Assembly: GCF_018131005.1 (NCBI RefSeq)
Contig: NZ_JAFCJK010000003.1
Location: 1 to 64,000 of the forward strand
DNA from: Bradyrhizobium lablabi
GTDB taxonomy: Bacteria; Pseudomonadota; Alphaproteobacteria; Rhizobiales; Xanthobacteraceae
Direction of reading: 5' to 3'
Length of the DNA stretch: 64,000 nt
Shown: in pieces, positions 18,836 through 27,199 of the stretch
Position numbering within the stretch: position 1 is the stretch's first letter
How the letters are laid out: every line of letters begins with the position of its first letter
Translations under genes and position numbers: made by a program
Notes under the pieces: generated by a model
Database searches by the model: none
What the model saw: only the letters and a program-made list of their open reading frames with translations
Told to the model about the DNA's origin: nothing

Positions 18836-19825
18836 TTACGCCGGCTCCAGTCCGAGCGTCTGTGCGGTCTCGATCCAGACTGGCAATTCGCGCTGATAGA
18901 GCGCATTGCTTTCCTTGAAGCCGAGCGTCGGCTCCAGCACGAACGTGCTGAGAACTTCCTTCACCTTGGGATCGCTATTGGCGGCCACGCAAAGTTCCGC
19001 CAGCCGGTCGACGATCGGCTGCGGCGTCGCCTTCGGCAACGCCCAGCCCGTAAAGCCGCTCACCGTGAAGAACTTCGACGTCGCGCCTAATTCGGGCAGC
19101 GTCTTGATGTTGGGGATCGCGTCGACTTTCTTTGAATGCACCGCGAACACGATGCCGCGATTACTTTGCAAAACGGGTTGCGCAGCCGTGTAGCTGCCCA
19201 TCGCGACATCGAGCGTGCCTTCCATCAGCCCCGTCCACATCGGCGCTTCGCCCCGGTAGTGGACAGGCTGAATGTCGAGCCCATATTGCCTGTTGAGTTC
19301 GTTGATTGTCATGTGCGGCGCGGAGCCCGCGCTATAGGTGCCGAAGTTCACCTTGCCGGTCTTGCGCGCAAACGCGACGAATTCATCCAGCGTCTTGACA
19401 CCGGATTTCGGACTCGCGACCAGCAGCAGCCCGGCGCCCGGGATGACACTGACGAGCGTCAGGTCCTTGTCCATGTCGTAGCCGGGGTTCTTCATCATCA
19501 TCCTGTTCATCACATAAGTGGTCGAGATGGAGCACAGGATCGTGTGACCATCCGGCGTCGCGCGCGCGACTTCCGCCGCGCCAATCGAGCCGGAGGCCCC
19601 CGCCTTGTTTTCTATGACGACTGTTTGCCCGACCTGCCTGGAGATGAATTCGCCGAAGGCGCGCGCCAGCAGGTCGGTTTGCCCGCCCGCGGGGTAGCTG
19701 CAGATCATGCGGATTTGCCGCGACGGCCACGCGACCTGTGCCAAGGCGCCCCGCAAGACGAAAGGCATCGTGGCGGCCGCCGCGCCGGCGGCGATGAAAC
19801 GACGGCGATTGAATTTCGCTGACAT
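18836..19825 (-). CDS. Bug-family tripartite tricarboxylate transporter receptor
   Basis: Periplasmic solute-binding protein of 329 residues. A twin-arginine leader (NRRRFIAAGAAAATM) is followed by the family pattern WPSRQIRMICSYPAGGQTDLLAR, the QTVVIENKAGASG loop and GSIGAAEVARATPDGHTIL. These segments build the two-lobed Bug fold that binds carboxylates by water-mediated contacts. ATG 19825 follows GGGAGGG at 3 bases. No TctA/TctB membrane subunits are nearby, which is common for Bug genes. The ligand cannot be predicted from the sequence; neighbouring acyl-CoA genes suggest an organic acid. Confidence 0.93.
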   Translation of the reverse strand: MSAKFNRRRFIAAGAAAATMPFVLRGALAQVAWPSRQIRMICSYPAGGQTDLLARAFGEFISRQVGQTVVIENKAGASGSIGAAEVARATPDGHTILCSISTTYVMNRMMMKNPGYDMDKDLTLVSVIPGAGLLLVASPKSGVKTLDEFVAFARKTGKVNFGTYSAGSAPHMTINELNRQYGLDIQPVHYRGEAPMWTGLMEGTLDVAMGSYTAAQPVLQSNRGIVFAVHSKKVDAIPNIKTLPELGATSKFFTVSGFTGWALPKATPQPIVDRLAELCVAANSDPKVKEVLSTFVLEPTLGFKESNALYQRELPVWIETAQTLGLEPA

Positions 19826-20010
19826 GGTCCCTCCCTGACTTTTTCACGAGGGTATCGCATCATCCGGCTTCGGCCACGCGCGAAAGACGGGACAGATTGG
19901 CGCAGAGGCGGCGCGGCCGGAGATGAACTCAGGGCGCGCAAAGACAGGCGATAAACCAGAGATAGAACTATGGTGAAACCGCTCGCGTCTCTCAAGACGG
20001 GGGAACAGTC

Positions 20011-20279
20011 TCACGCAGTCTTCTCGAACAGTTCGCGGCCGATCAGCATGCGACGAATCTTGCTGCTCCTGGCGCCGTTCTCGTAGAGCTTGGCGTCATG
20101 CAACAGCCTGCCGGTGGGGTAGTCCTTGATGTAGCCGTTACCGCCGAGCGGCTGCTGCGGTCGATCACGGCCGCGCGCGGCGCAATCTCGTTGCTGGCAA
20201 AATTATGGACGGCTTCGCGGATCGCATCCGCGGTTTTGCCAAGGTCGAGATTGAACATGTGCCGCGCGTTGAGAATCAT
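20011..20279 (-). pseudogene. isovaleryl-CoA dehydrogenase pseudogene (internal deletion)
   Basis: Reading leftwards from the ATG at 20279 gives the N-terminus of an isovaleryl-CoA dehydrogenase-like protein ([20 protein letters not shown], then [13 protein letters not shown]). It jumps, with a frame change, straight to the family C-terminus ([20 protein letters not shown], then [20 protein letters not shown] and stop at 20011). About 300 residues between them are gone, including most of the FAD and substrate sites. The two ends are still well preserved, so the deletion looks recent. A ribosome-binding-like GGAGG remains upstream. Confidence 0.85.
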
Positions 20280-20504
20280 GGTCGAGCGCCTCCGGCGGGG
20301 TAAAACACTGTTTGAAGCAGACTGATTTCCCCGCCCGAACGCCTGTCACGAGGCGAAACCGGCCAAAATCAGTGAGTTACAGGCGTGGTCGATCTGCGGC
20401 CAAAGCGCACAACCAGCCCTTGCGCGCGCGCTCCGGTCGGGATGTAATTCGATAAAACATGGCCGGCCGCCAAACCCCGGCGGCGACCATCGAAGGAGTT
20501 GCTC

Positions 20505-21773
20505 ATGCACGGGACCATCGATCTTGAAGACGCCACGCTGGAGGCTGCGCGCGAGCGCGCCTATGCGACGCCGCTGTCGGAATTCGATCCTGGTCACCCC
20601 GATCTTTTCAAGACCGATACGTTCTGGCCGTATTTCGACCGGCTGCGCAAGGAAGAGCCGGTCCATTACTGCAAGGATTCGATGTTCGGGCCGTACTGGT
20701 CGATCACCAAATACAACGACATCATGGACATCGAGACCAATCACGCCGTGTTCTCCTCGGCCTCGTCGCTCGGCGGCATCACGATCCGCGACGTCGCACC
20801 GGATCTGCGCCGTGAGAGCTTCATCGCGATGGACCAGCCGCGGCACTCTGCGCAGCGCAAGACCGTGGCGCCGATGTTCACGCCGACCCATCTCGACGAC
20901 CTCGCAATCAACATCCGCAGGCGCTCGGCCGAATGCCTCGATCATCTGCCGCGCGGCGAGGTGTTCGATTGGGTCGACAAGGTCTCGATCGAGCTGACCA
21001 CGCAGATGCTCGCGGTGCTCTTCGACTTCCCCTGGGAAGATCGCCGCAAGCTGACGCGCTGGTCCGACGTTGCGACCACCCTGCCCGGCGCGGGAGGTCT
21101 GGTCGCGACGGAAGACGAGCGGCAGGCTGAGCTGATGGAATGCGCCACCTACTTCGCGCGCCTGTGGAAGGAGCGCATCAACCAACCACCGAAGAGCGAC
21201 CTGCTCTCGATGATGGCCCACAGCGACGCGACGCGCAACATGGACCCGAAGAACTTCCTCGGCAATTTGATCCTCTTGATCGTCGGCGGCAACGACACCA
21301 CGCGCAACACGCTGTCGGGCAGCATCTATGCGCTCAGCAAGTATCCGGAGCAGTACCGCAAGCTGAGGGAAAACCCCGCGCTGATCGACTCTTTCGTGCC
21401 CGAGGTGATTCGCTGGCAGACGCCGCTCGCCCATATGCGGCGCACCGCGCTGGCGGATTACGAGTTCCGCGGGCGTCGGATCAAGAAAGGTGACAAGGTG
21501 GTGATGTGGTACGTCTCGGGCAACCGTGACGAAGATGTGATCGAGCAACCCTATCAGTTCATCATCGACCGCGCGCGACCACGCACCCATATTTCGTTCG
21601 GGTTCGGCATCCACCGCTGCGTGGGTTTGCGACTGGCGGAGCTACAATTGAAGATCATCTGGGAAGAGATCCTCAAGCGCTTCGACAATATCGAGGTGTT
21701 CGAGGAGCCGCAGCGGGTGTATTCGAGCTTCATCAAGGGTTACGAGACGCTGCCGGTCCGAATCGCGGCCTGA
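20505..21773 (+). CDS. cytochrome P450, CYP153-like (copy 1)
   Basis: Soluble haem-thiolate monooxygenase of 422 residues. The I-helix oxygen-activation motif is GGNDTTRNT (Asp264, Thr265, Thr266), the K-helix ExxR is EVIRW (Glu300, Arg303), and the haem loop is FGFGIHRCVGLRLAE with ligand Cys372. QTPLAHMRRTAL and MWYVSGNRDE resemble CYP153 alkane/fatty-acid hydroxylases, which oxidise terminal carbons; this subfamily call is from memory of motifs. AAGGAG lies about 7 bases before the ATG. A second P450 gene follows after 25 bases with very similar sequence, evidently a tandem duplication. No ferredoxin or ferredoxin reductase gene is adjacent, so electrons must come from partners encoded elsewhere. 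Confidence 0.92.
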   Translation: MHGTIDLEDATLEAARERAYATPLSEFDPGHPDLFKTDTFWPYFDRLRKEEPVHYCKDSMFGPYWSITKYNDIMDIETNHAVFSSASSLGGITIRDVAPDLRRESFIAMDQPRHSAQRKTVAPMFTPTHLDDLAINIRRRSAECLDHLPRGEVFDWVDKVSIELTTQMLAVLFDFPWEDRRKLTRWSDVATTLPGAGGLVATEDERQAELMECATYFARLWKERINQPPKSDLLSMMAHSDATRNMDPKNFLGNLILLIVGGNDTTRNTLSGSIYALSKYPEQYRKLRENPALIDSFVPEVIRWQTPLAHMRRTALADYEFRGRRIKKGDKVVMWYVSGNRDEDVIEQPYQFIIDRARPRTHISFGFGIHRCVGLRLAELQLKIIWEEILKRFDNIEVFEEPQRVYSSFIKGYETLPVRIAA

Positions 21774-21798
21774 CGTCTTGCCATTCGGAGTGATCACG

Positions 21799-23073
21799 AT
21801 GAACGTCCGGACCGCGATCCGCGCCGACAAGGCCGAGCTGCAGCGCGAGGCGCGCGAAGAGGCCTACTCGACGCCGCTGAAGGATTTCCATCCGGGCGCC
21901 CCCCGCCTGTTCCAGAACGACACGCTGTGGCCGTTCTTCGAGCGGCTGCGCAAGGAAGAGCCGGTGCACTACTGCACCAACGCTCCGATCGAGCCGTACT
22001 GGTCGGTGGTGAAATACAACGACATCATGCATGTCGATACCAACCACGGCATCTTCTCGTCCGACTCGACACTCGGCGGGATCTCGATCCGCGACCTGCC
22101 GCCGGGTTACGACTGGCCGAGCTTCATCACGATGGACCAGCCGAAGCACGCCCCTCAACGCAAGACCGTGTCGCCGATGTTCACCCCGGCGCATCTCGAC
22201 GAGCTAGCAAAGCTGATCCGCGCGCGCTCGGCGCGCGTGCTCGACAATCTGCCGCGCAACGAGACCTTCAACTTCGTCGAACGCGTCTCGATTGAGCTGA
22301 CCACGCAGATGCTGGCGACGCTGTTCGATTTCCCCTGGGAGGAACGGCGCAAGCTGACGCGCTGGTCCGACGTCTCGACCGCGCTGCCGAAGAGCGGCGT
22401 GGTGGAGTCGCCGGAGCAGCGGCGCCAGGAAATGGACGAGTGCTACGCCTATTTCTCGAAGCTATGGAACGAGCGCGTCAATGCGCCGCCGAAGAACGAT
22501 CTGCTGTCGATGATGGCGCACAGCGACGCCACACGGCACATGGACCCCGACAATTTGATGGGCAACATCATCCTGCTCATCGTCGGCGGCAACGACACGA
22601 CGCGCAACACCATGAGCGGCTCGGTGCTGGCGCTGCACGAGAACCCGGATCAGTTCCGCAAGCTGAAGGAGAACCCTGATCTGATCGACACCATGGTGCC
22701 GGAGGTGATCCGCTGGCAGACGCCGCTCGCGCATATGCGGCGCACGGCGCTGGTCGATACCGAGCTCGGCGGCAAGAAAATCCGCAAAGGCGATCGCGTC
22801 GTGATGTGGTACGTCTCGGGCAACCGCGACGAGGAGGTGATCGAGCGGCCCGACGAGTTCATCATCGACCGCGCCCGGCCGCGCATCCATCTGTCGTTCG
22901 GTTTCGGCATACACCGCTGCGTCGGCATGCGGCTCGCCGAGCTGCAACTCCGGATCGTCTGGGAGGAGATGCTGAAGCGGTTCGACCGCATCGAGGTGGT
23001 CGGCGAGCCGAAGCGGGTCTACTCCAGCTTCGTGCGCGGTATCGAGTCGCTGCCGGTGCGGATTCCGGGCTGA
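21799..23073 (+). CDS. cytochrome P450, CYP153-like (copy 2)
   Basis: The 424-residue paralogue of the preceding gene, collinear throughout. It has the same I-helix (GGNDTTRNT), ExxR (EVIRWQTPLAHMRRTAL) and haem loop (FGFGIHRCVGMRLAE, Cys374). Differences cluster in the N-terminal third (APIEPYWSVVKYNDIMHVDT against SMFGPYWSITKYNDIMDIET) and around the B-C and F-G regions (GYDWPSF, PKSGVVESPEQ), where P450 substrate contacts lie. The copies may therefore take different substrates. ATG 21799 is preceded by GGAG 8-9 bases upstream; it is 25 bases after the first P450 and surely cotranscribed. After the stop comes a gap of nearly 400 bases. Confidence 0.92.
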   Translation: MNVRTAIRADKAELQREAREEAYSTPLKDFHPGAPRLFQNDTLWPFFERLRKEEPVHYCTNAPIEPYWSVVKYNDIMHVDTNHGIFSSDSTLGGISIRDLPPGYDWPSFITMDQPKHAPQRKTVSPMFTPAHLDELAKLIRARSARVLDNLPRNETFNFVERVSIELTTQMLATLFDFPWEERRKLTRWSDVSTALPKSGVVESPEQRRQEMDECYAYFSKLWNERVNAPPKNDLLSMMAHSDATRHMDPDNLMGNIILLIVGGNDTTRNTMSGSVLALHENPDQFRKLKENPDLIDTMVPEVIRWQTPLAHMRRTALVDTELGGKKIRKGDRVVMWYVSGNRDEEVIERPDEFIIDRARPRIHLSFGFGIHRCVGMRLAELQLRIVWEEMLKRFDRIEVVGEPKRVYSSFVRGIESLPVRIPG

Positions 23074-23463
23074 GGACGAACGTCGAGCTGAACCCCGCCC
23101 AGCCCGCCCCGAGGTCGCGCCGAGTCCGCCCTCGCAAAGCGGAACGATCTCACCCGGTGCTTCGGTTACTTCCGTGGCGGCGTGATCGTCTTGTCCGAAA
23201 CGTTGTGCGCTTTCTGCACCGCGACCATGCGTGCGCGCGACCTCCCTCCCACGTTCGGCTGAGCCTCGCAGCGGCCGCAGGACCGGCGGCGAGAGCAAAC
23301 GCCGCGACGCTCGGGGCGTCCCAGACCTGCGGAAATCCATACTTGCCAATCCCGGAAGGCGGGTTCATACGCTATGACAAAATCGCATAGGGAGTTTACG
23401 AGGGGCCTTACAACCGCAGGCGCGGCGCCCGGCATCGGCACAACCTCTCCACCAGACGCAACA
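23074..23463. other. gap with a possible Tat-leader relic next to the dehydrogenase start
   Basis: No complete gene. In frame with the acyl-CoA dehydrogenase, codons from 23374 read MTKSHREFTRGLTTAGAA, which resembles the twin-arginine leader of a solute-binding protein rather than the start of a cytosolic enzyme. It may be the remnant of a lost transporter gene. The dehydrogenase proper begins at 23464. Confidence 0.3.
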
Positions 23464-24633
23464 ATGACCGCTCACGATCCACAGCACGACGACCATTCCG
23501 ACATCCGCGACGCCGTCGCGAAGCTCTGCGCGCAGTTTCCCGGCGAATACTGGCGCAAGCTCGATCGCGAGATGGCCTATCCGAAGGAGTTCGTCGATGC
23601 GCTGACAGAGGCCGGCTACCTCTCGGTGCTGATCCCGGAAGAATACGGCGGCGCCGGTCTGAAACTGTCGGCGGCGGCGGCGATCCTGGAAGAGATCCAG
23701 CGCGCCGGCTGCAACGGCGGCGGCTGCCATGCGCAGATGTACACGATGGGCACGGTGCTGCGGCACGGCAACGATGCGCAGAAGGCCACGTACCTGCCAA
23801 AGGTCGCGACCGGCGAATTGCGGTTGCAGGCGTTCGGCGTCACCGAACCGACCAGCGGCACCGACACCTCCTCGCTGAAGACCTTCGCCCGCCGCGACGG
23901 CGATCATTACGTCGTCAACGGACAGAAGATCTGGACCAGCCGCGCCGAACATTCGGACCTGATGATCCTGCTCGCGCGCACCACGCCGAAGGAGCGGGCC
24001 AAGAAGCGCACCGACGGCCTTTCCGTCTTCATCGTCGACATGCGTGAAGTCAAGGGCAAAGGGCTCGAGATCCGCCCCATCAGAACCATGATGAACCACG
24101 CCACCACCGAAGTGTTCTTTACCGACATGCGCGTGCCGGCGGAGAACCTGATCGGCGAGGAAGGCAAGGGGTTCCGCTACATCCTCTCCGGAATGAACGC
24201 CGAGCGCATCCTGATCGCGGCCGAATGCGTCGGCGACGCCAAATGGTTCATCGCCAAGGCAAGCAACTACGCCAGGGAGCGCAGCGTGTTCGGCCGCCCG
24301 ATCGGCCAAAATCAGGGCATCCAGTTCCCGATCGCCAAGGCCTACGCCTCGATGCGCGCGGCCGAGCTGATGGTGAAGGAAGCCACCCGCAAATACGAAG
24401 CCGGCCTCGACTGCGGCGCCGAAGCCAACATGGCCAAGATGCTGGCGGCGGACGCATCGTGGGAGGCGGCGAATGCCTGCGTGCAGACCCACGGCGGCTT
24501 CGGCTTCGCGGAAGAATACGACGTCGAGCGCAAATTCCGCGAGACGCGGCTCTACCAGGTGGCACCGATCTCGACCAACCTGATCCTGTCCTTTGTCGCC
24601 GAGCACGTGCTCGGCATGCCCCGCTCCTACTGA
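23464..24633 (+). CDS. acyl-CoA dehydrogenase
   Basis: A 389-residue flavoprotein that introduces an alpha-beta double bond in an acyl-CoA, passing electrons to ETF. N-terminal helical domain DIRDAVAKLCAQFPGEYWRK, then LIPEEYGGAGL, the FAD/substrate segment QAFGVTEPTSGTDTSSLKT and WTSRAEHSD in the beta domain, and the C-terminal QTHGGFGFAEEYDVERKFRE. At the position where many relatives carry the catalytic glutamate (YEGT), this protein reads LYQVAPIST, so the base is Gln or lies elsewhere, as in isovaleryl-type enzymes. A CoA-transferase and a MaoC-like hydratase follow with 9-base and overlapping junctions, forming a three-step acyl-CoA unit. ATG 23464 is chosen by homology; the ribosome site is weak. 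Confidence 0.9.
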   Translation: MTAHDPQHDDHSDIRDAVAKLCAQFPGEYWRKLDREMAYPKEFVDALTEAGYLSVLIPEEYGGAGLKLSAAAAILEEIQRAGCNGGGCHAQMYTMGTVLRHGNDAQKATYLPKVATGELRLQAFGVTEPTSGTDTSSLKTFARRDGDHYVVNGQKIWTSRAEHSDLMILLARTTPKERAKKRTDGLSVFIVDMREVKGKGLEIRPIRTMMNHATTEVFFTDMRVPAENLIGEEGKGFRYILSGMNAERILIAAECVGDAKWFIAKASNYARERSVFGRPIGQNQGIQFPIAKAYASMRAAELMVKEATRKYEAGLDCGAEANMAKMLAADASWEAANACVQTHGGFGFAEEYDVERKFRETRLYQVAPISTNLILSFVAEHVLGMPRSY

Positions 24634-24642
24634 GTTCCCATC

Positions 24643-25773
24643 ATGCTGCCGCTTGAAGGATTGACCGTCATCACCGTCGAGCAGGCCGTTGCCGCGCCGT
24701 TCTGCTCGTCGCGCCTGGCCGACGCCGGCGCCCATGTCATCAAGGTCGAACGTCCCGAGGGCGATTTCGCCCGCGGCTACGACGCCGCGGCGAAAGGCCA
24801 GAGCAGCTATTTCGTCTGGCTCAACCGCGGCAAGGATTCGGTGGTGATCGACCTCGTCACGACGGAAGGCCGCGCCGCGCTGGAAGAGCTGATCGCCGGC
24901 GCCGACGTGCTGCTGCAGAACCTCAAGCCCGGCTCGATGGACAAGCTCGGCTTCTCGCGCGAGCGGCTGCGCAAGGATTATCCCAGGCTGATCATGTGCA
25001 CGATATCAGGCTACGGCGACACCGGACCATATGCCGACCGCAAGGCCTATGATCTGCTGATCCAGGCCGAAAGCGGCCTGGCCTCCATTACCGGTGGCCC
25101 GGAGGGCGCCTCGCGAGTCGGCATCTCCCTCGTCGACGTCGCGACCGGCGCCACCGCGCATGCGTCCATCCTCGAAGCGCTGATCGCGCGCGGGCGCACC
25201 GGTCAGGGCGCCGACATCCGCATCTCGATGTTCGACGTGATGGCGGACTGGCTCACCGTGCCGCTGCTCAACGCCGAGGACGGCAAGCCGCCGAAGCGCA
25301 TGGGCCTCGCCCATCCGTCGATAGCGCCCTATGGCGTGTTCCGTTCGAAGGACGGCAAGGAGATCCTGATCTCGATCCAGAGCGAGCGCGAATGGAAGAA
25401 GCTTTGCGCCGAGGTGCTCGGCCAGCCCGACCTGCCCAATGATCCGCGCTTTGCCAGCATGGTCGAGCGCGTGCGCAACCGGGCGCTGACCGACCGGACC
25501 GTCGGTGAAAGTTTCTCAAGACTGACGCGCGACGAACTGCTGGCCAAGCTCGCCGAGGCCGACATAGCCTTTGCCGAAGTCAACACCATGGCTGACCTCG
25601 CCATCCATCCGCATCTGCGCCGCATCGAGGTCGATACGCCGAACGGCCGCGTCGCCTATCCGGCGCCGGCCGCGATCTTCGTCGGCGAGACCAGGCATTA
25701 CGGCAAGGTGCCTGCGATCGGCGAGCACACACGGCTTCCACAACGACCTCCCGCCCGGGCCAAGACCTCATGA
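24643..25773 (+). CDS. class III (CaiB/BaiF) CoA-transferase
   Basis: A 376-residue CoA-transferase of family III, which moves CoA between carboxylic acids through an aspartyl-CoA anhydride and thioester. Family features are LPLEGLTVITVEQAVAAPFC, the SRLADAGAHVIKVERPEGDF nucleotide-binding loop, NRGKDSVVIDL and the catalytic Asp165 in ISLVDVATGAT (equivalent to Asp169 of formyl-CoA transferase). It starts 9 bases after the dehydrogenase and overlaps the next gene by 4 bases (ATGA). Its acid partner is unknown; the following hydratase is related to mesaconyl-C4-CoA hydratase, so a C4-C5 dicarboxylate or branched acid is possible. Confidence 0.93.
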   Translation: MLPLEGLTVITVEQAVAAPFCSSRLADAGAHVIKVERPEGDFARGYDAAAKGQSSYFVWLNRGKDSVVIDLVTTEGRAALEELIAGADVLLQNLKPGSMDKLGFSRERLRKDYPRLIMCTISGYGDTGPYADRKAYDLLIQAESGLASITGGPEGASRVGISLVDVATGATAHASILEALIARGRTGQGADIRISMFDVMADWLTVPLLNAEDGKPPKRMGLAHPSIAPYGVFRSKDGKEILISIQSEREWKKLCAEVLGQPDLPNDPRFASMVERVRNRALTDRTVGESFSRLTRDELLAKLAEADIAFAEVNTMADLAIHPHLRRIEVDTPNGRVAYPAPAAIFVGETRHYGKVPAIGEHTRLPQRPPARAKTS

Positions 25774-26624
25774 GCGACAAACTCGACCTCGATCATCTTC
25801 GCCAGTGGATCGGCCGCACGCAGGAGGCCCAGGACGTCGTCACCGCTCATCTGGTGATGGGCCTGCGCGCAACGCTGTTCCAGGAGATCGGCGAGCCGAA
25901 GGCAGGCGACGCCGCACCGTTCACCACGCACTGGTGCCTGGCGCAGCCGGTGTTTCCGATGTCGCAGCTGAGCCAGGACGGTCACCCCACCCGCGGCGGC
26001 TTCCTGCCGCCGGTGCCGCTGCCGCGCCGGATGTGGGCCGGAGGCGAGCTCGAGTTTCTCGATGCATTGCGTGTCGGCGACGCGCCGAAGCGGACCTCGC
26101 GCATCTCAGACGTTACCGTGAAGACGGGCTCGACCGGCACGCTGTGTTTCGTCTCCGTCAGCCACGAGGTGACGACACCGCGTGGCCTTGCGATCCGCGA
26201 GCGGCAGGACATCGTCTATCGCGAGATGACGAGCACAGCATCGGCTGCGCCCGCCAAGGCGCCCCCGCCTCCACCGGTGGCAAAGCATCGCGAGACCCAC
26301 ATCTCCGATCCGGTGCTGCTGTTCCGCTACTCGGCGCTGACCTTCAACGGCCATCGCATCCACTACGATCGCGACTACGTCACCAAGGTCGAAGGCTATC
26401 CGGGCCTGATCTTCCACGGCCCGCTGCAAGCCTCCTTCATCGTCGAATTCGCGGCCAAGCTGCACGGCGGCGAGCCGCCGAAGAAGCTCGTCTATCGCGG
26501 CGTGCAGCCGCTGTTCGAAGGCGGCGAGTTTTCGGTCAATGCCAATGACAAGGACGGCGGAATGGAGCTGTGGACCGCAAACTCGGAACGACAGCCGACC
26601 ATGAAGGGAACGGCGAGCTGGTAG
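25770..26624 (+). CDS. MaoC-like double hot-dog hydratase (mesaconyl-C4-CoA hydratase/HTD2-like)
   Basis: A 284-residue enoyl-CoA hydratase-type protein. The N-terminal half is a FAS1-like dehydratase hot-dog (WIGRTQEAQDVVTAHLV, then RGGFLPPVPLPRRMWAGGEL) and the C-terminal half carries the active-site region LFRYSALTFNGHRIHYDRDY followed by EGYPGLIFHGPLQASFI. The usual MaoC catalytic Asp-His dyad appears as the NGHRIHYD variant seen in mesaconyl-C4-CoA hydratases and mitochondrial HTD2. A Pro/Ala-rich linker (about 155-172) joins the halves. It overlaps the CoA-transferase stop by 4 bases, so the two are translationally coupled. It should hydrate the unsaturated CoA ester made by the operon's dehydrogenase. 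Confidence 0.88.
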   Translation: MSDKLDLDHLRQWIGRTQEAQDVVTAHLVMGLRATLFQEIGEPKAGDAAPFTTHWCLAQPVFPMSQLSQDGHPTRGGFLPPVPLPRRMWAGGELEFLDALRVGDAPKRTSRISDVTVKTGSTGTLCFVSVSHEVTTPRGLAIRERQDIVYREMTSTASAAPAKAPPPPPVAKHRETHISDPVLLFRYSALTFNGHRIHYDRDYVTKVEGYPGLIFHGPLQASFIVEFAAKLHGGEPPKKLVYRGVQPLFEGGEFSVNANDKDGGMELWTANSERQPTMKGTASW

Positions 26625-26724
26625 GACCTGACAAGGGCGTGCGTGGGTGCAGGAGACAGGCTGGCAAACGTTGCTATAGACTGGTGTCGGCCTCCTTACC
26701 CGCAGGGAAACAAGGGATGATCGC

Positions 26725-27156
26725 ATGACGCCCAGTCCTCTCGCCCTAGCCGCCACCATCATCCTGCTTTTTCCGATGGGCTATTTCCTGCTGGCCTCGC
26801 CCGCGTTCCTGCTGGTGAAACTTGACATCCCACCCGTCACGCAGCTGTTGCGCGGCATGTTCAATGCGCATTTCCTGATGGTGAGCATTGCCGGTGCCAT
26901 CGGGACGGTCGCGTTCGCGATCGCTGGTCGATGGGCTTTCGCCGCTGGAATCAGCTTGATTGCGGCCTTCGCAGTCTGGGCGCGCCGCTGGTTTCTGCGA
27001 CAGATGGATGCCCAGCTAAGCGCCAGGGATGCCGGCGATGCCGATGCGGTACGCCGGTTGCGCCGGCTGCATTGGGGCGGCATGCTGTGCAATGCGATCC
27101 AGCTCGTCGCGGTCGTGGGCAGCATTCCATATCTCGCCGCCGCTTCGGCTTCTTGA
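26725..27156 (+). CDS. small integral membrane protein, unknown function
   Basis: A 143-residue hydrophobic protein with about four membrane helices: residues 5-30, 50-72, 73-95 and 118-138. A charged loop ARRWFLRQMDAQLSARDAGD, with RRLRRLHWGG, lies between the third and fourth. No enzymatic motif is visible. It starts 100 bases after the hydratase and is convergent with the next gene, so it may be the tail of that operon or an independent unit. Confidence 0.7.
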   Translation: MTPSPLALAATIILLFPMGYFLLASPAFLLVKLDIPPVTQLLRGMFNAHFLMVSIAGAIGTVAFAIAGRWAFAAGISLIAAFAVWARRWFLRQMDAQLSARDAGDADAVRRLRRLHWGGMLCNAIQLVAVVGSIPYLAAASAS

Positions 27157-27199
27157 GGTTCGCCGAGGCCTGAACAGCGCCGGGCGAACAACAGCTTGA

